Origin: Vulcanimicrobiota bacterium
Lineage (GTDB): Bacteria; Vulcanimicrobiota; Vulcanimicrobiia; Vulcanimicrobiales; Vulcanimicrobiaceae
Length of the DNA stretch: 64,000 nucleotides
Direction of reading: 5' to 3'
NCBI GenBank assembly: GCA_003140215.1
Contig: PLJL01000001.1
Location: 186,001-250,000, forward strand
Shown: one piece after another, positions 1-8,203 of the stretch
Layout: the number at the start of each line of letters is the position of its first letter
Position numbering within the stretch: the stretch's first letter is position 1
The notes under the pieces: model-generated
Told to the model about the DNA's origin: nothing
What the model saw: only the letters and a program-made list of their open reading frames with translations
Database searches by the model: none
Position numbers and translations under genes: made by a program

Positions 1-720
1 AACGCGCTCAGCGAGCTGTCCTACCTGCGCGAAGTGGACGGCATGCTCGCGATCGGCGCGATGACCCGCGACGCGGCGCTCGAGACGTCGGCGCTCATCA
101 CGTCGAAGTACCCGCTGCTCGCCGACACCTCGGCACTGGTCGCGGATCCCGTCGTGCGTCAGTCGGGAACGGTCGTCGGCAGCCTCTGCCACAACGACCC
201 AGCCGGCGACTGGGGGGTGACGGCGCTCGCCGGACGCGCGCAGATCGTCATCCGCGGCGCGACCGGGACGCGCACGGTCACGATCGACGACTTTCTGGTC
301 GACTCGTTTACGACCGCGGTCGGCGACGGCGAGCTGGCGCTCGAAGTCCGCTTCCCGACCCCGCCGCCTCGGACGGCGGGATCGTATCAAAAGATCGAGC
401 GCAAAGTCGGCGACTTCGCGACTGCCGCCGCCGCGGCACGAATCACGCTCGATGCGAACGGTGCGATCGCCGATGCCGGCATCGCGATCGGGGCGGCCGG
501 TCCGCACGCGCTGCGCGTCCGCGACGCCGAGCTGCTGTTGAACGGTGCGAAGCCGACCAAGGAGCTGATCCGCGCGGCGGGCGACGCGGCCCGCAAGCTC
601 GCCGATCCGGCCGCCGACAACCGCGGCTCGGTGGAGTACAAGAAGGACATGGCCGGCGTGCTGGTGGCACGCGGGCTGATCGCGGCGCTGGCGCGACTCG
701 GTGTGGAGGGTCTGCGATGA
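1..720 (+). CDS. coxM: CO dehydrogenase medium (FAD) subunit, 5'-truncated
   Basis: FAD-binding subunit of a molybdenum hydroxylase, passing electrons from the Fe-S subunit to FAD and then to the respiratory chain. The frame is open from base 1 and already reads [13 protein letters not shown], so the start and the first FAD loop lie upstream of the window. Visible family marks are IGAMTR (about residue 18 of the visible part), [17 protein letters not shown] (FAD/PAD-type loop; the family usually has a GGxxAxxDP-like motif) and the C-terminal CO-dehydrogenase flavoprotein domain. It overlaps coxS by 4 nt (ATGA). About 240 codons are visible of roughly 285 usual. The assignment rests mainly on the adjoining coxS and form I coxL. 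Confidence 0.93.
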   Translation, partial: NALSELSYLREVDGMLAIGAMTRDAALETSALITSKYPLLADTSALVADPVVRQSGTVVGSLCHNDPAGDWGVTALAGRAQIVIRGATGTRTVTIDDFLVDSFTTAVGDGELALEVRFPTPPPRTAGSYQKIERKVGDFATAAAAARITLDANGAIADAGIAIGAAGPHALRVRDAELLLNGAKPTKELIRAAGDAARKLADPAADNRGSVEYKKDMAGVLVARGLIAALARLGVEGLR

Positions 721-1208
721 AGATTTCGGTGACGGTCAACGGCACGCTCTACGAGCGTGAGGTCGAGCCGCGCACGCTGCTCGTGTACTTCTTGCGCGAA
801 GCGCTCGGGCTCACCGGCACGCACGTCGGCTGTGACACGTCGAGCTGCGGCGTCTGCGTCGTCGTGCTCGACGGCGACCGTGCGGTGAAGTCGTGCACGA
901 TGTTCGCCGCGATGGCGGACGGGCACGACATCACGACCGTCGAGGGGCTGGTGCAAGGGGGCAAGCTGCATCCGCTGCAGCAGGCGTTCTGGGACTGCCA
1001 CGGCCTGCAGTGCGGTTACTGCACGCCGGGGATGCTCATGACGTCGTACGCGCTGCTCAAGCACCAGCCCAACCCCGACGAGCCCGCGATCCGCGAAGCG
1101 CTGGCCGGGAACCTTTGCCGCTGCACCGGCTACCAGAACATCGTGAAAGCGGTGCAGCAAGCCGCCGCCGAGACGAACGCTCCCGCGCCCGAGCCCGTGG
1201 CGACGTAA
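717..1208 (+). CDS. coxS: CO dehydrogenase small [2Fe-2S] subunit
   Basis: Iron-sulfur subunit carrying two [2Fe-2S] clusters between the molybdenum site and FAD. The N-terminal plant-ferredoxin-type domain has the Cys cluster of [11 protein letters not shown] (about residues 40-50). The C-terminal helical [2Fe-2S]-binding domain has [10 protein letters not shown] and the paired NLCRCTGY motif. At 163 aa it is the usual length. The ATG at 717 overlaps the coxM stop, and coxL follows after 9 nt, giving the conserved M-S-L order of CO dehydrogenase operons. Confidence 0.96.
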   Translation: MKISVTVNGTLYEREVEPRTLLVYFLREALGLTGTHVGCDTSSCGVCVVVLDGDRAVKSCTMFAAMADGHDITTVEGLVQGGKLHPLQQAFWDCHGLQCGYCTPGMLMTSYALLKHQPNPDEPAIREALAGNLCRCTGYQNIVKAVQQAAAETNAPAPEPVAT

Positions 1209-1217
1209 GGAAACACG

Positions 1218-3575
1218 ATGAGCACCACCGCCGAACCGACCCCCGACAAGTACTCGCTCGGTCAATCGATGAAGCGCAAGGAAGACCCGCGCTTCATCCG
1301 CGGTGCCGGGAATTTCCTCGACGACATCGTGCTGCCGGGGATGCTCTGGCTCTCGATCGTCCACAGCCCGTATCCGCACGCGCGGCTCGTCAAGATCGAC
1401 AAAACCGCGGCGCTGGCCGTTCCGGGCGTCGTAGCCGTGCTCACCGGCGAGGATCTTGCCGCGCACAACCTGGCCTGGATCCCGACCTTCCACGGCTACG
1501 ACAAGCAGATGATCCTCGCGGTCGGTAAGGTGCTGTTCCAATACCAAGAGGTCGCCGGCGTGATCGCGACCTCGCGCGAGATCGCGCAGGATGCCGCCGA
1601 GCTGGTCGACGTAGAATACGAGCCGCTCGACCCGGTCGTGAACCCGTTCCAGTCGCGCGAAGACAAGATCATCCTGCGCGACGACCGCGAGAACAAGACC
1701 AACCACATTTATCACTGGGAGGTCGGCAAGCGCGATGCGACCGACGCCGCGATCGCCGCGTCGGACGTCAGCATCAAAGAGCGCGTCGTCTTCCAGCGCT
1801 GCCATCCCGCGCCGCTCGAACCGTGCGGGATCGTCGCGGACATGGACGCGGCGACCGGGCGGCTCACGCTGTACCTGACCTCGCAGGCCCCGCACGCGCA
1901 CCGCACCGTCGTCTCGCTGGTGACCGGGATCCCCGAGGACAAGATCCACGTCATCTCGCCCGACCTCGGCGGCGGTTTCGGCAACAAGGTCCCGGTGTAT
2001 CCGGGCTACGTCGTCGCGGCGGCGGCCTCGGTCGTGATCGGCGTCCCGGTCAAGTGGATCGAGACGCGCACCGAGAACCTCACCACGACCGGGTTCGCGC
2101 GCGACTACCACATGGACGTCGAGATCGGCGCCACCAAAGACGGCAAGGTCACCGCGCTCAAGGTGACGACCGTCGCCGACCACGGCGCGTTCGACGCCGC
2201 CGCCGACCCCACCAAATATCCCGCCGGCCTGTTCGGGATCGTGACCGGTTCGTACGACTTCGCCAACGCGTTCACCGAGCTCGACGCGTACTTCACCAAC
2301 AAGGCCCCGGGCGGGGTCGCGTACCGTTGCTCGTTCCGCGTCACCGAAGCCTCGTTCGCGATCGAGCGCGGGATGGAGATCCTCGCGCGCAAGCTCAACA
2401 TGGACCCGGCCGAGCTGCGCCTCAAGAACTTCGTCAAGAAAGAGCAGTTCCCGTACCCCTCGCCGCTGGGCTTCGTCTACGACAGCGGCGACTACCACCT
2501 CACGTTGCGCAAGGCGCTCGACATGATCGGCTACGACGAGCTGCGCAAGGAGCAAGCCGAGAAGCGTAAGCGCGGCGAGTTGATGGGGATCGGCATCTCG
2601 ACCTTCACCGAAGCCGTCGGCGCCGGCCCGAGCAAGCACTTCGACATCATGGGCATCAAGATGTTCGACAGCGCCGAGATCCGCGTCCATCCGACCGGCT
2701 CGGCGATCCTGCGCGCAGGGACCAAGTCGCAGGGCCAAGGCCACGAGACGACCTGGGCGCAGATCGCCGCCGACGAGCTCGGCCTGGACCCCCAGAACAT
2801 CATGGTCGAGGAAGGCGACACCGATACCGCCCCCTACGGCCTCGGAACGTATGCGAGCCGCAGCACGCCCGTCGCCGGCGGCGCGATCGCGATGGCCGCG
2901 CGCAAGATCCGCGAGAAGGCGCGCAAGATCGCCGCGCACCTGCTCGAGGCCTCCGTCGACGACATCGAGTGGGAGAACCACGCGTTCCACGCCAAGGGGC
3001 TTCCCGGCAAAGCGATCACGATGCAGGAGATCGCGTTCGCCGCCTACACGAACCCGGCGCCCGACAGCGAGCCCGGGCTCGAGGCGACGTTCTACTACGA
3101 CCCGCCCAATCTCACGTTTCCGTACGGTGCGTACATCGCCGTCGTCGACGTCGATCCGGAGACGGGCTTCGTCAAGGTGCGCCGGTTCCTGGCGATCGAC
3201 GATTGCGGCACCGTCATCAATCCGATGATCGTCGAAGGCCAGATCCACGGCGGCCTGACCGAAGGGTTTGCGATCGCGTTCATGCAGGAGATCGCGTTCG
3301 ACGAGAGCGGGAACAACCTCAACACCAACTTCACCGAGTACCTCGTGCCGACGTCGCTCGAAACACCGCATTGGGAAACCTCGAGCACGTGCACGCCCAG
3401 CCCGCATCATCCGATCGGCGCCAAGGGCGTCGGCGAGAGCCCGAACGTCGGCTCGCCGGCAGCATTCGTGAACGCCGTGATGGACGCGCTCGCACCGCTC
3501 GGCGTGACGCACATCGACATGCCGCTCACCCGCGAGAAGGTCTGGCGCGCCTGCCGCGAGGCGTCGACCGCGTGA
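1218..3575 (+). CDS. coxL: Form I aerobic CO dehydrogenase large (Mo-Cu) subunit
   Basis: Catalytic subunit (785 aa) that oxidises CO to CO2 at a Mo-S-Cu centre bound to molybdopterin cytosine dinucleotide. The form I signature AYRCSFR is present at residues 368-374, with Cys371 as the predicted Cu ligand; form II enzymes carry AYRGAGR instead. The conserved glutamate of the molybdenum site is Glu740 in GVGESPN, and GGGFGNK and QGQGHETTW cofactor motifs are intact. A GGAA-rich Shine-Dalgarno lies before ATG 1218. The stop overlaps coxG by 4 nt. In other phyla such enzymes support atmospheric or high CO oxidation; affinity cannot be read from sequence. Confidence 0.96.
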   Translation: MSTTAEPTPDKYSLGQSMKRKEDPRFIRGAGNFLDDIVLPGMLWLSIVHSPYPHARLVKIDKTAALAVPGVVAVLTGEDLAAHNLAWIPTFHGYDKQMILAVGKVLFQYQEVAGVIATSREIAQDAAELVDVEYEPLDPVVNPFQSREDKIILRDDRENKTNHIYHWEVGKRDATDAAIAASDVSIKERVVFQRCHPAPLEPCGIVADMDAATGRLTLYLTSQAPHAHRTVVSLVTGIPEDKIHVISPDLGGGFGNKVPVYPGYVVAAAASVVIGVPVKWIETRTENLTTTGFARDYHMDVEIGATKDGKVTALKVTTVADHGAFDAAADPTKYPAGLFGIVTGSYDFANAFTELDAYFTNKAPGGVAYRCSFRVTEASFAIERGMEILARKLNMDPAELRLKNFVKKEQFPYPSPLGFVYDSGDYHLTLRKALDMIGYDELRKEQAEKRKRGELMGIGISTFTEAVGAGPSKHFDIMGIKMFDSAEIRVHPTGSAILRAGTKSQGQGHETTWAQIAADELGLDPQNIMVEEGDTDTAPYGLGTYASRSTPVAGGAIAMAARKIREKARKIAAHLLEASVDDIEWENHAFHAKGLPGKAITMQEIAFAAYTNPAPDSEPGLEATFYYDPPNLTFPYGAYIAVVDVDPETGFVKVRRFLAIDDCGTVINPMIVEGQIHGGLTEGFAIAFMQEIAFDESGNNLNTNFTEYLVPTSLETPHWETSSTCTPSPHHPIGAKGVGESPNVGSPAAFVNAVMDALAPLGVTHIDMPLTREKVWRACREASTA

Positions 3576-4042
3576 ACCTGCAGTACAGCGGCCACGAGGA
3601 GATTCCGGCCGGCAGGGAGGTGGTCTGGGCGTTCATCAACGAGCCGCGCAACGTCGCGGGCTGCATGCCCGACGTGCTCGAATCGACGGTCGTCGACGCG
3701 CATACCTTCGACGCGGTCGTGCAGGTGGCGGTCGGACCGGTGCGCGGAAAGTTCAAGTTCCACGTCGTGCTCGACCCGCAGTCCGGTGGCGACCGCATGA
3801 ACATGAAGATCAGCGGCGGCGGCTTGGGCAGCGTCGTCGATCTTACCGCCGGCTCCGACATCGCCGCCGCGCCCGGCGGCGGCACGACGCTCGACTGGAA
3901 GGCAACTGCGACGATGCGCGGGCCGGTCGCGGCGATCGGCGGGCGCGTCATCGACGCCCAGGCCAAGCGCATCATCACCACGACGTTCGAGAACGTGAAG
4001 ACGCGCCTCACCGCGTCGCCGCCGCCCGTCGCGGCGGGCTGA
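3572..4042 (+). CDS. coxG: CoxG, SRPBCC-fold CO dehydrogenase maturation/membrane-recruiting protein
   Basis: 156-aa START/SRPBCC (polyketide-cyclase-like) protein of the CoxG family. In characterised systems CoxG is needed for membrane association of the enzyme and has been linked to quinone transfer. The GTG start at 3572 overlaps the coxL stop in a GTGA arrangement and gives the typical N-terminus (NLQYSGHEEIPAG) followed by VWAFINEPRNVAGCMPDV, a strong family motif. The conserved core GPVRGKFKF lies near residues 58-66. CoxG proteins often have a C-terminal membrane anchor; this one ends shortly after the domain without an evident hydrophobic tail, so any membrane contact would need a partner. 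Confidence 0.9.
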   Translation: MNLQYSGHEEIPAGREVVWAFINEPRNVAGCMPDVLESTVVDAHTFDAVVQVAVGPVRGKFKFHVVLDPQSGGDRMNMKISGGGLGSVVDLTAGSDIAAAPGGGTTLDWKATATMRGPVAAIGGRVIDAQAKRIITTTFENVKTRLTASPPPVAAG

Positions 4043-5013
4043 TGCCGCAGTACGACCGTCTGGCCGAGCTCGAACGCGAAGGCGCGAGCTTCGCCGTCGC
4101 AACGGTCGTAGCACGTCGCGCGCCGGTCAGCTCGCATCTGGGCGACCGTGCGATCGTGCTCGCCGGCGGCCGCATCGAGGGCTTCGTCGGCGGCTCGTGT
4201 TCGCGCGACATCGTTCGGCGCGAAGCGTTGCGCGCGTTGCGCAGCGGCCAGCCGCGGCTGGTGCAGATTCGCCCCGACGCGACGGGCGCCGACACCCAAA
4301 CCGGCGACGACTGCGTGACCGTGGCGATGGGCTGCGCGTCGGAAGGCGCCGTCGACGTCTACATCGAGCCGCATCTGCCGCATCGGCGGTTGCTGGTCGT
4401 CGGCGACACGCCGGTTGCCGACGCGCTCGCGCGCATCGCGGCGCAGATTCCCTACGACGTCGTACGCGTGGTGCTGGAGGCCGAGCTCGGCACGCTCGCG
4501 CCGATCCCGAACCTGCATGCGATCGCGCTCGAGGCGCTGGCGCGGCACCTCGACGACGCCGGCGCCGACCAGCGCGCGCAGCTCGTCGCGGTCGTCGCGT
4601 CGCAGGGCCACTACGACGAGGCCGCCCTCGCGCCGCTGCTGCGGGCGGAGCCGGCGTTCGTCGGGCTGCTCGCGAGCCGCCGCCGCGCCGAGGCGGTGAA
4701 GGCCGTGCTTGCTGCGGAAGGCGTCGCGGCGAACCTGCTCGAGACGCTCCACGCCCCGGTCGGGCTCGACATCGGCGCACGCACGCCGGGCGACGTCGCG
4801 ATCTCGATCGTAGCCGCGATCGTCGCGGCGGCGCCGCGGTTGCGGATTGCCCGCGCCGTCGAGGAGCCGGAGGTGAGCGCGTTCGATCCCGTCTGCGGGA
4901 TGGAAGTCGAGATCGCCACCGCGCTCCACCGCATCGAGCACGGGGGTCGCACCCACGTCTTCTGCGGTGCGGGGTGCCGCGCATCGTTCGCCGCCGAGCA
5001 CCAGTTGGTGTGA
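4042..5013 (+). CDS. coxF: XdhC/CoxF-type CODH maturation factor with C-terminal YHS domain
   Basis: 323-aa XdhC/CoxI-family protein. The family delivers and sulfurates the molybdopterin cofactor of Mo hydroxylases. The N-terminal XdhC_CoxI domain has GGRIEGFVGGSCSRDIV (about residues 42-58), then a Rossmann-like XdhC_C domain with LLVVGDTPVADALA and SQGHYDEAAL. A YHS metal-binding domain is fused at the C-terminus: DPVCGMEV near residue 283 and FCGAGCRASF near 306. The start overlaps coxG by one base (TGATG) and the end overlaps coxD by 4 nt. The symbol follows operon position; coxI would be equally fair. The YHS part may bind a metal such as Cu or Fe for active-site assembly, which is inference. 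Confidence 0.85.
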   Translation: MPQYDRLAELEREGASFAVATVVARRAPVSSHLGDRAIVLAGGRIEGFVGGSCSRDIVRREALRALRSGQPRLVQIRPDATGADTQTGDDCVTVAMGCASEGAVDVYIEPHLPHRRLLVVGDTPVADALARIAAQIPYDVVRVVLEAELGTLAPIPNLHAIALEALARHLDDAGADQRAQLVAVVASQGHYDEAALAPLLRAEPAFVGLLASRRRAEAVKAVLAAEGVAANLLETLHAPVGLDIGARTPGDVAISIVAAIVAAAPRLRIARAVEEPEVSAFDPVCGMEVEIATALHRIEHGGRTHVFCGAGCRASFAAEHQLV

Positions 5014-5951
5014 CCCTCGAACGGCTTCGCGAGCGCTTCGCCGAGCACGGGTACGTCGCGAACGACGACTTCGCGACCGCGCTCGAGCTGGCGCTCGCGC
5101 TCGAGAAGCCGCTGTTGATCGAAGGACCCGCCGGCGTCGGCAAGACGGAGAGCGCGAAGGTCCTCGCCGAGGTGCTCGGCACGCGCCTGATCCGGTTGCA
5201 GTGTTACGAAGGCCTCGACGCGGCGAGCGCGCTCTACGAGTGGAACTATCAAAAGCAGCTACTGCGCATCCGCCTGACCGAGCACGACGGAACCTCCGCC
5301 GAGGCGCGCGAGCACGAAATCTTCAGCGAGCCGTTTCTGCTGAAGCGGCCGCTGCTCGAGGCGATCACCCAGGAGCGCGCTCCGGTGCTGCTGATCGACG
5401 AGATCGACCGCGCCGACGAAGCGTTCGAGGCGTTCTTGCTCGAACTGCTCGGGGAGTTCCAGGTGACGATTCCCGAGCTCGGCACGATTCGCGCGCGCGA
5501 GCGCCCAGCCGTCGTGATGACGTCGAACCGCACGCGCGAGCTCTCCGACGCGCTGCGCCGCCGCTGCCTGTACCTGTGGCTCGACTACCCGACACGCGAG
5601 CAGGAGTTGGCGATCCTGCGCGCACGCCTGCCCGGGATCGGCGAGCGCCTCTCCGAACAGATCGCGCGCTTCATGGAACACCTGCGTACCCTGCCGTTCG
5701 AAAAGGTGCCGGGGGTCGCCGAGAGCTTGGACTGGGCGCTCGCGCTGATGCGCCTGCACCGTGATGCGATCGACGAGCAGACCCTCGAGCAGACGCTCGG
5801 GTGCATCCTCAAAGTGCGCGAGGACTGGCAATTGTTGCGCGCGCAACGCGCGCGGCTCGGGCCGCTGCTCGACGACGCCGCCGCCCCGAACGGCGCGTCG
5901 CCGCTCGAGTCCGACTACGGCGTGGGGACCGTGCGCGCCCGGCGGGGCTGA
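5010..5951 (+). CDS. coxD: CoxD, MoxR-type AAA+ ATPase for CODH maturation
   Basis: 313-aa AAA+ ATPase of the MoxR/CoxD family, which in Oligotropha is needed to build the Mo-Cu-S site together with CoxE. Walker A is GPAGVGKT at residues 39-46, Walker B is VLLIDEIDRAD, and sensor 1 is VMTSNRTRELSDALRRR. The GTG start at 5010 overlaps the stop of the XdhC gene and yields TLERLRERFAEHGYVA, the typical start of CoxD proteins; no better start lies inside. It overlaps coxE by one base, so the two partners are translationally coupled. Confidence 0.94.
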   Translation: MTLERLRERFAEHGYVANDDFATALELALALEKPLLIEGPAGVGKTESAKVLAEVLGTRLIRLQCYEGLDAASALYEWNYQKQLLRIRLTEHDGTSAEAREHEIFSEPFLLKRPLLEAITQERAPVLLIDEIDRADEAFEAFLLELLGEFQVTIPELGTIRARERPAVVMTSNRTRELSDALRRRCLYLWLDYPTREQELAILRARLPGIGERLSEQIARFMEHLRTLPFEKVPGVAESLDWALALMRLHRDAIDEQTLEQTLGCILKVREDWQLLRAQRARLGPLLDDAAAPNGASPLESDYGVGTVRARRG

Positions 5952-7144
5952 TGGAGTTCACCGGCGGCGTAGGGGCGTTCACCGCCGTCCTGCGGGAGGA
6001 GCACGGCTTCGGCGTCGGTCATGCCGCGACACGCGACGCGTTGCGCGCCGCCGAGATCGTCGGCGTCGGCGACGGAGCGCGACTGCGCCGCGCGTTGCGG
6101 GTCGTCTACTGCGCCACGCCGGACGAGGTCGCGCGTTTCGATCCGGCGTTCGACGCGTTCTTCTTCGGCGCGCAGGGGATCGCTCAGCCGAACCTGACCT
6201 CACGCCACACGCGCCCGGGCCGCCCGCGCACGCCGGGTGAGGACGAGCCGAGCCGCTCGCCGCGCTCGCGTGACCAGCGGCCCGAGCCCGAAACCGGCTC
6301 GGAGCCGGCACCCGTCGCACAGACGCTGCCGTTCGCCGACGAGCCCTCCGCCGCCCAGACGTGGCAGACGCTGCGCGCCCGGTACAGCGCGCTCGCGGCG
6401 CGCTCCGCACCGCCGCCGATCGCCCGCGACGGATTGGACGCGATGTTCTCCCATGTGGAACGTCTGATCGCGCGCGTCAGAATCGCGCGCTCGCGGCGGC
6501 GAACGCCGCACCGTCACGGCGACCGCATCGATCTGCGCCGAACCTTGCGCGCCGGCGTGGAGACGGCCGGCGAGCCCATCAACCTGCGCCGTACCGCGCG
6601 CGCACTGCGCAGCGCACGGTTCGTCCTGCTCATCGACGGCAGCCGCTCGACGTCCGACTCTGCGGGTCCGATGCTGCAATTCGCGTATGCGCTGCTCCAG
6701 CGGACCCGGCGCGCGCAGGCGTTCGTCTTCAGCACCGCACTGCGCGATGTGACCGCGATGCTGCGCGAGCCCGACCGCGCGGGCCACGCGCTCGACGACC
6801 TCGGAGAAGCCTGGGGCGGCGGCACCCGCATCGGCGACAACCTGCTCGCCTTCGTGCAGCGGTACGGAGCGCGTTTGCTGTCGCGCGACACCGTCGTGCT
6901 GGTCTTCAGCGACGGGCTCGACGTCGGCAACCTCGATCGCTTGGATCGCGCGATGCGCGAGCTGCGCGCGCGTTCGGCCGCGATCCTGTGGCTGCACCCC
7001 CACGCGGGGTCGCCGCGGTTCGTCCCGAGCGCGGGCGGCCTGCGCGTCGCCCACCGGTACTTGACCGGACTGCACGCCGGCGGCGAGCCGGAGGACTTCC
7101 GGCGGCTCGCCGCGCGGGTGGCGCGGGACGCTACGTCGCGGTGA
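5951..7144 (+). CDS. coxE: CoxE, vWA-domain CODH maturation protein
   Basis: 397-aa von Willebrand factor A protein of the CoxE family, partner of the CoxD ATPase in inserting copper and sulfur into CO dehydrogenase. The N-terminal half has the family pattern of a short helical domain (GVGAFTAVLREEHGFGVG), then a Pro/Arg-rich linker (about residues 80-130). The vWA domain carries a MIDAS-like DGSRSTS near residue 232, GGGTRIG, and LVFSDGLDVG. ATG 5951 overlaps the coxD stop by one base. A 65-nt gap separates it from the cytochrome gene. Confidence 0.93.
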   Translation: MEFTGGVGAFTAVLREEHGFGVGHAATRDALRAAEIVGVGDGARLRRALRVVYCATPDEVARFDPAFDAFFFGAQGIAQPNLTSRHTRPGRPRTPGEDEPSRSPRSRDQRPEPETGSEPAPVAQTLPFADEPSAAQTWQTLRARYSALAARSAPPPIARDGLDAMFSHVERLIARVRIARSRRRTPHRHGDRIDLRRTLRAGVETAGEPINLRRTARALRSARFVLLIDGSRSTSDSAGPMLQFAYALLQRTRRAQAFVFSTALRDVTAMLREPDRAGHALDDLGEAWGGGTRIGDNLLAFVQRYGARLLSRDTVVLVFSDGLDVGNLDRLDRAMRELRARSAAILWLHPHAGSPRFVPSAGGLRVAHRYLTGLHAGGEPEDFRRLAARVARDATSR

Positions 7145-7209
7145 CGGGCGGGACCGCGGGTCCGCGAGCCGAAACGCGCCAGCCGACACACCGTCATTCG
7201 GGAGGGACA

Positions 7210-8100
7210 GTGAAGCGTTTCGTTCGCTGGGTCGCGTTCGTCGCGATCGGGTTGGTCGCCCTAGCCGCGATCGGATACGGCATCCTCGTCGTGGCATCCA
7301 ACCGCGCGCTGGACCAGCGCGTCGCGGTCACTCCTCCAGCGCCCGTCCTCGGCCACGCGTCGGTCGAGCGCGGGAGCCACATCTACAATGCGATCTCGAG
7401 CTGCGTGGTCTGTCACGGCGCCGACGGCGGCGGCGGACCGTTCATCAACGAGCCCGCGATGGCGGTGCTCAACGCGCCCAACCTCACCCGGGGAGCCGGC
7501 GGGGTCGGCGCCGCCTACGCCGATGCCGACTACGACCGTGCGATCAGGCGCGGCATTCGCGCCGACGGAACGCGCCTGCTCATCATGCCGTCGTGGGCCT
7601 ACGCCGCGTTCAGCAACGACGACGCCGCCTCGGTGATCGCCTACCTCCGCAGCCTCGCGCCGGTCGACCGCGTGACGCCGCGCGTGCGGCTCGGGCCGGT
7701 CGGCCGCTTCCTCATCGCGACCCACCAGCTCCCCTTCGATGCGACGCGCATCGAGGACGAAACCGCGCCCGCGCCGCCGACCTCGATCACGCGGGCCGAC
7801 TACGGAAAGTATCTCACCCGCGTCGGGGTCTGCATGACCTGCCACGGAACGCACCTCTCGGGCGGCCACCTCGCCGGTCCGCCCGAGGCTCCGCCCGCGG
7901 CCAACCTCACCCCGACCGCGTTCGGAAACTGGACGGCCGCAGACTTCATGCGCACCCTGACCAAAGGCAAGGATCCGACCGGGCACCAGCTCGACGCGTT
8001 CATGCCGTGGCGCACGATTCGGAACATGACCGACGACGAGCTCGAGGCGATCTTCACCTATCTCCAGACGGTTCCGAAGCGCCCCACCGGCAACGGCTAG
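7210..8100 (+). CDS. Membrane-anchored diheme cytochrome c
   Basis: 296-aa c-type cytochrome with two heme attachment sites, CVVCH at residues 65-69 and CMTCH at 208-212. An N-terminal hydrophobic segment (about residues 5-29) is a probable uncleaved anchor or signal, so the hemes face the periplasm. The layout of two class I cytochrome c domains resembles the cytochrome subunit of alcohol or gluconate dehydrogenases. The GTG start at 7210 has a clear GGAGG at 7201-7205. It follows coxE on the same strand after 65 nt, and no other gene follows on that strand, so it may link CODH electrons to a terminal oxidase; this link is inference. Confidence 0.88.
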   Translation: MKRFVRWVAFVAIGLVALAAIGYGILVVASNRALDQRVAVTPPAPVLGHASVERGSHIYNAISSCVVCHGADGGGGPFINEPAMAVLNAPNLTRGAGGVGAAYADADYDRAIRRGIRADGTRLLIMPSWAYAAFSNDDAASVIAYLRSLAPVDRVTPRVRLGPVGRFLIATHQLPFDATRIEDETAPAPPTSITRADYGKYLTRVGVCMTCHGTHLSGGHLAGPPEAPPAANLTPTAFGNWTAADFMRTLTKGKDPTGHQLDAFMPWRTIRNMTDDELEAIFTYLQTVPKRPTGNG

Positions 8101-8203
8101 CGCGCCGTCGTGAACGTCCCCAGCGCGAGCTCGAGCACCACCGGACAGCGTACGGTCGAGCGCCGCAACTGCCGCTGTGATTGCGCTGCGCGGTTTCGTG
8201 CGA

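Noticed and set aside
387..3512. Long open frame on the minus strand opposite the cox genes (over 1000 codons)
   Set aside because: Arg/Asp/Val-rich, no domain, and it mirrors the codon structure of coxM-S-L; an antisense artefact of high GC.
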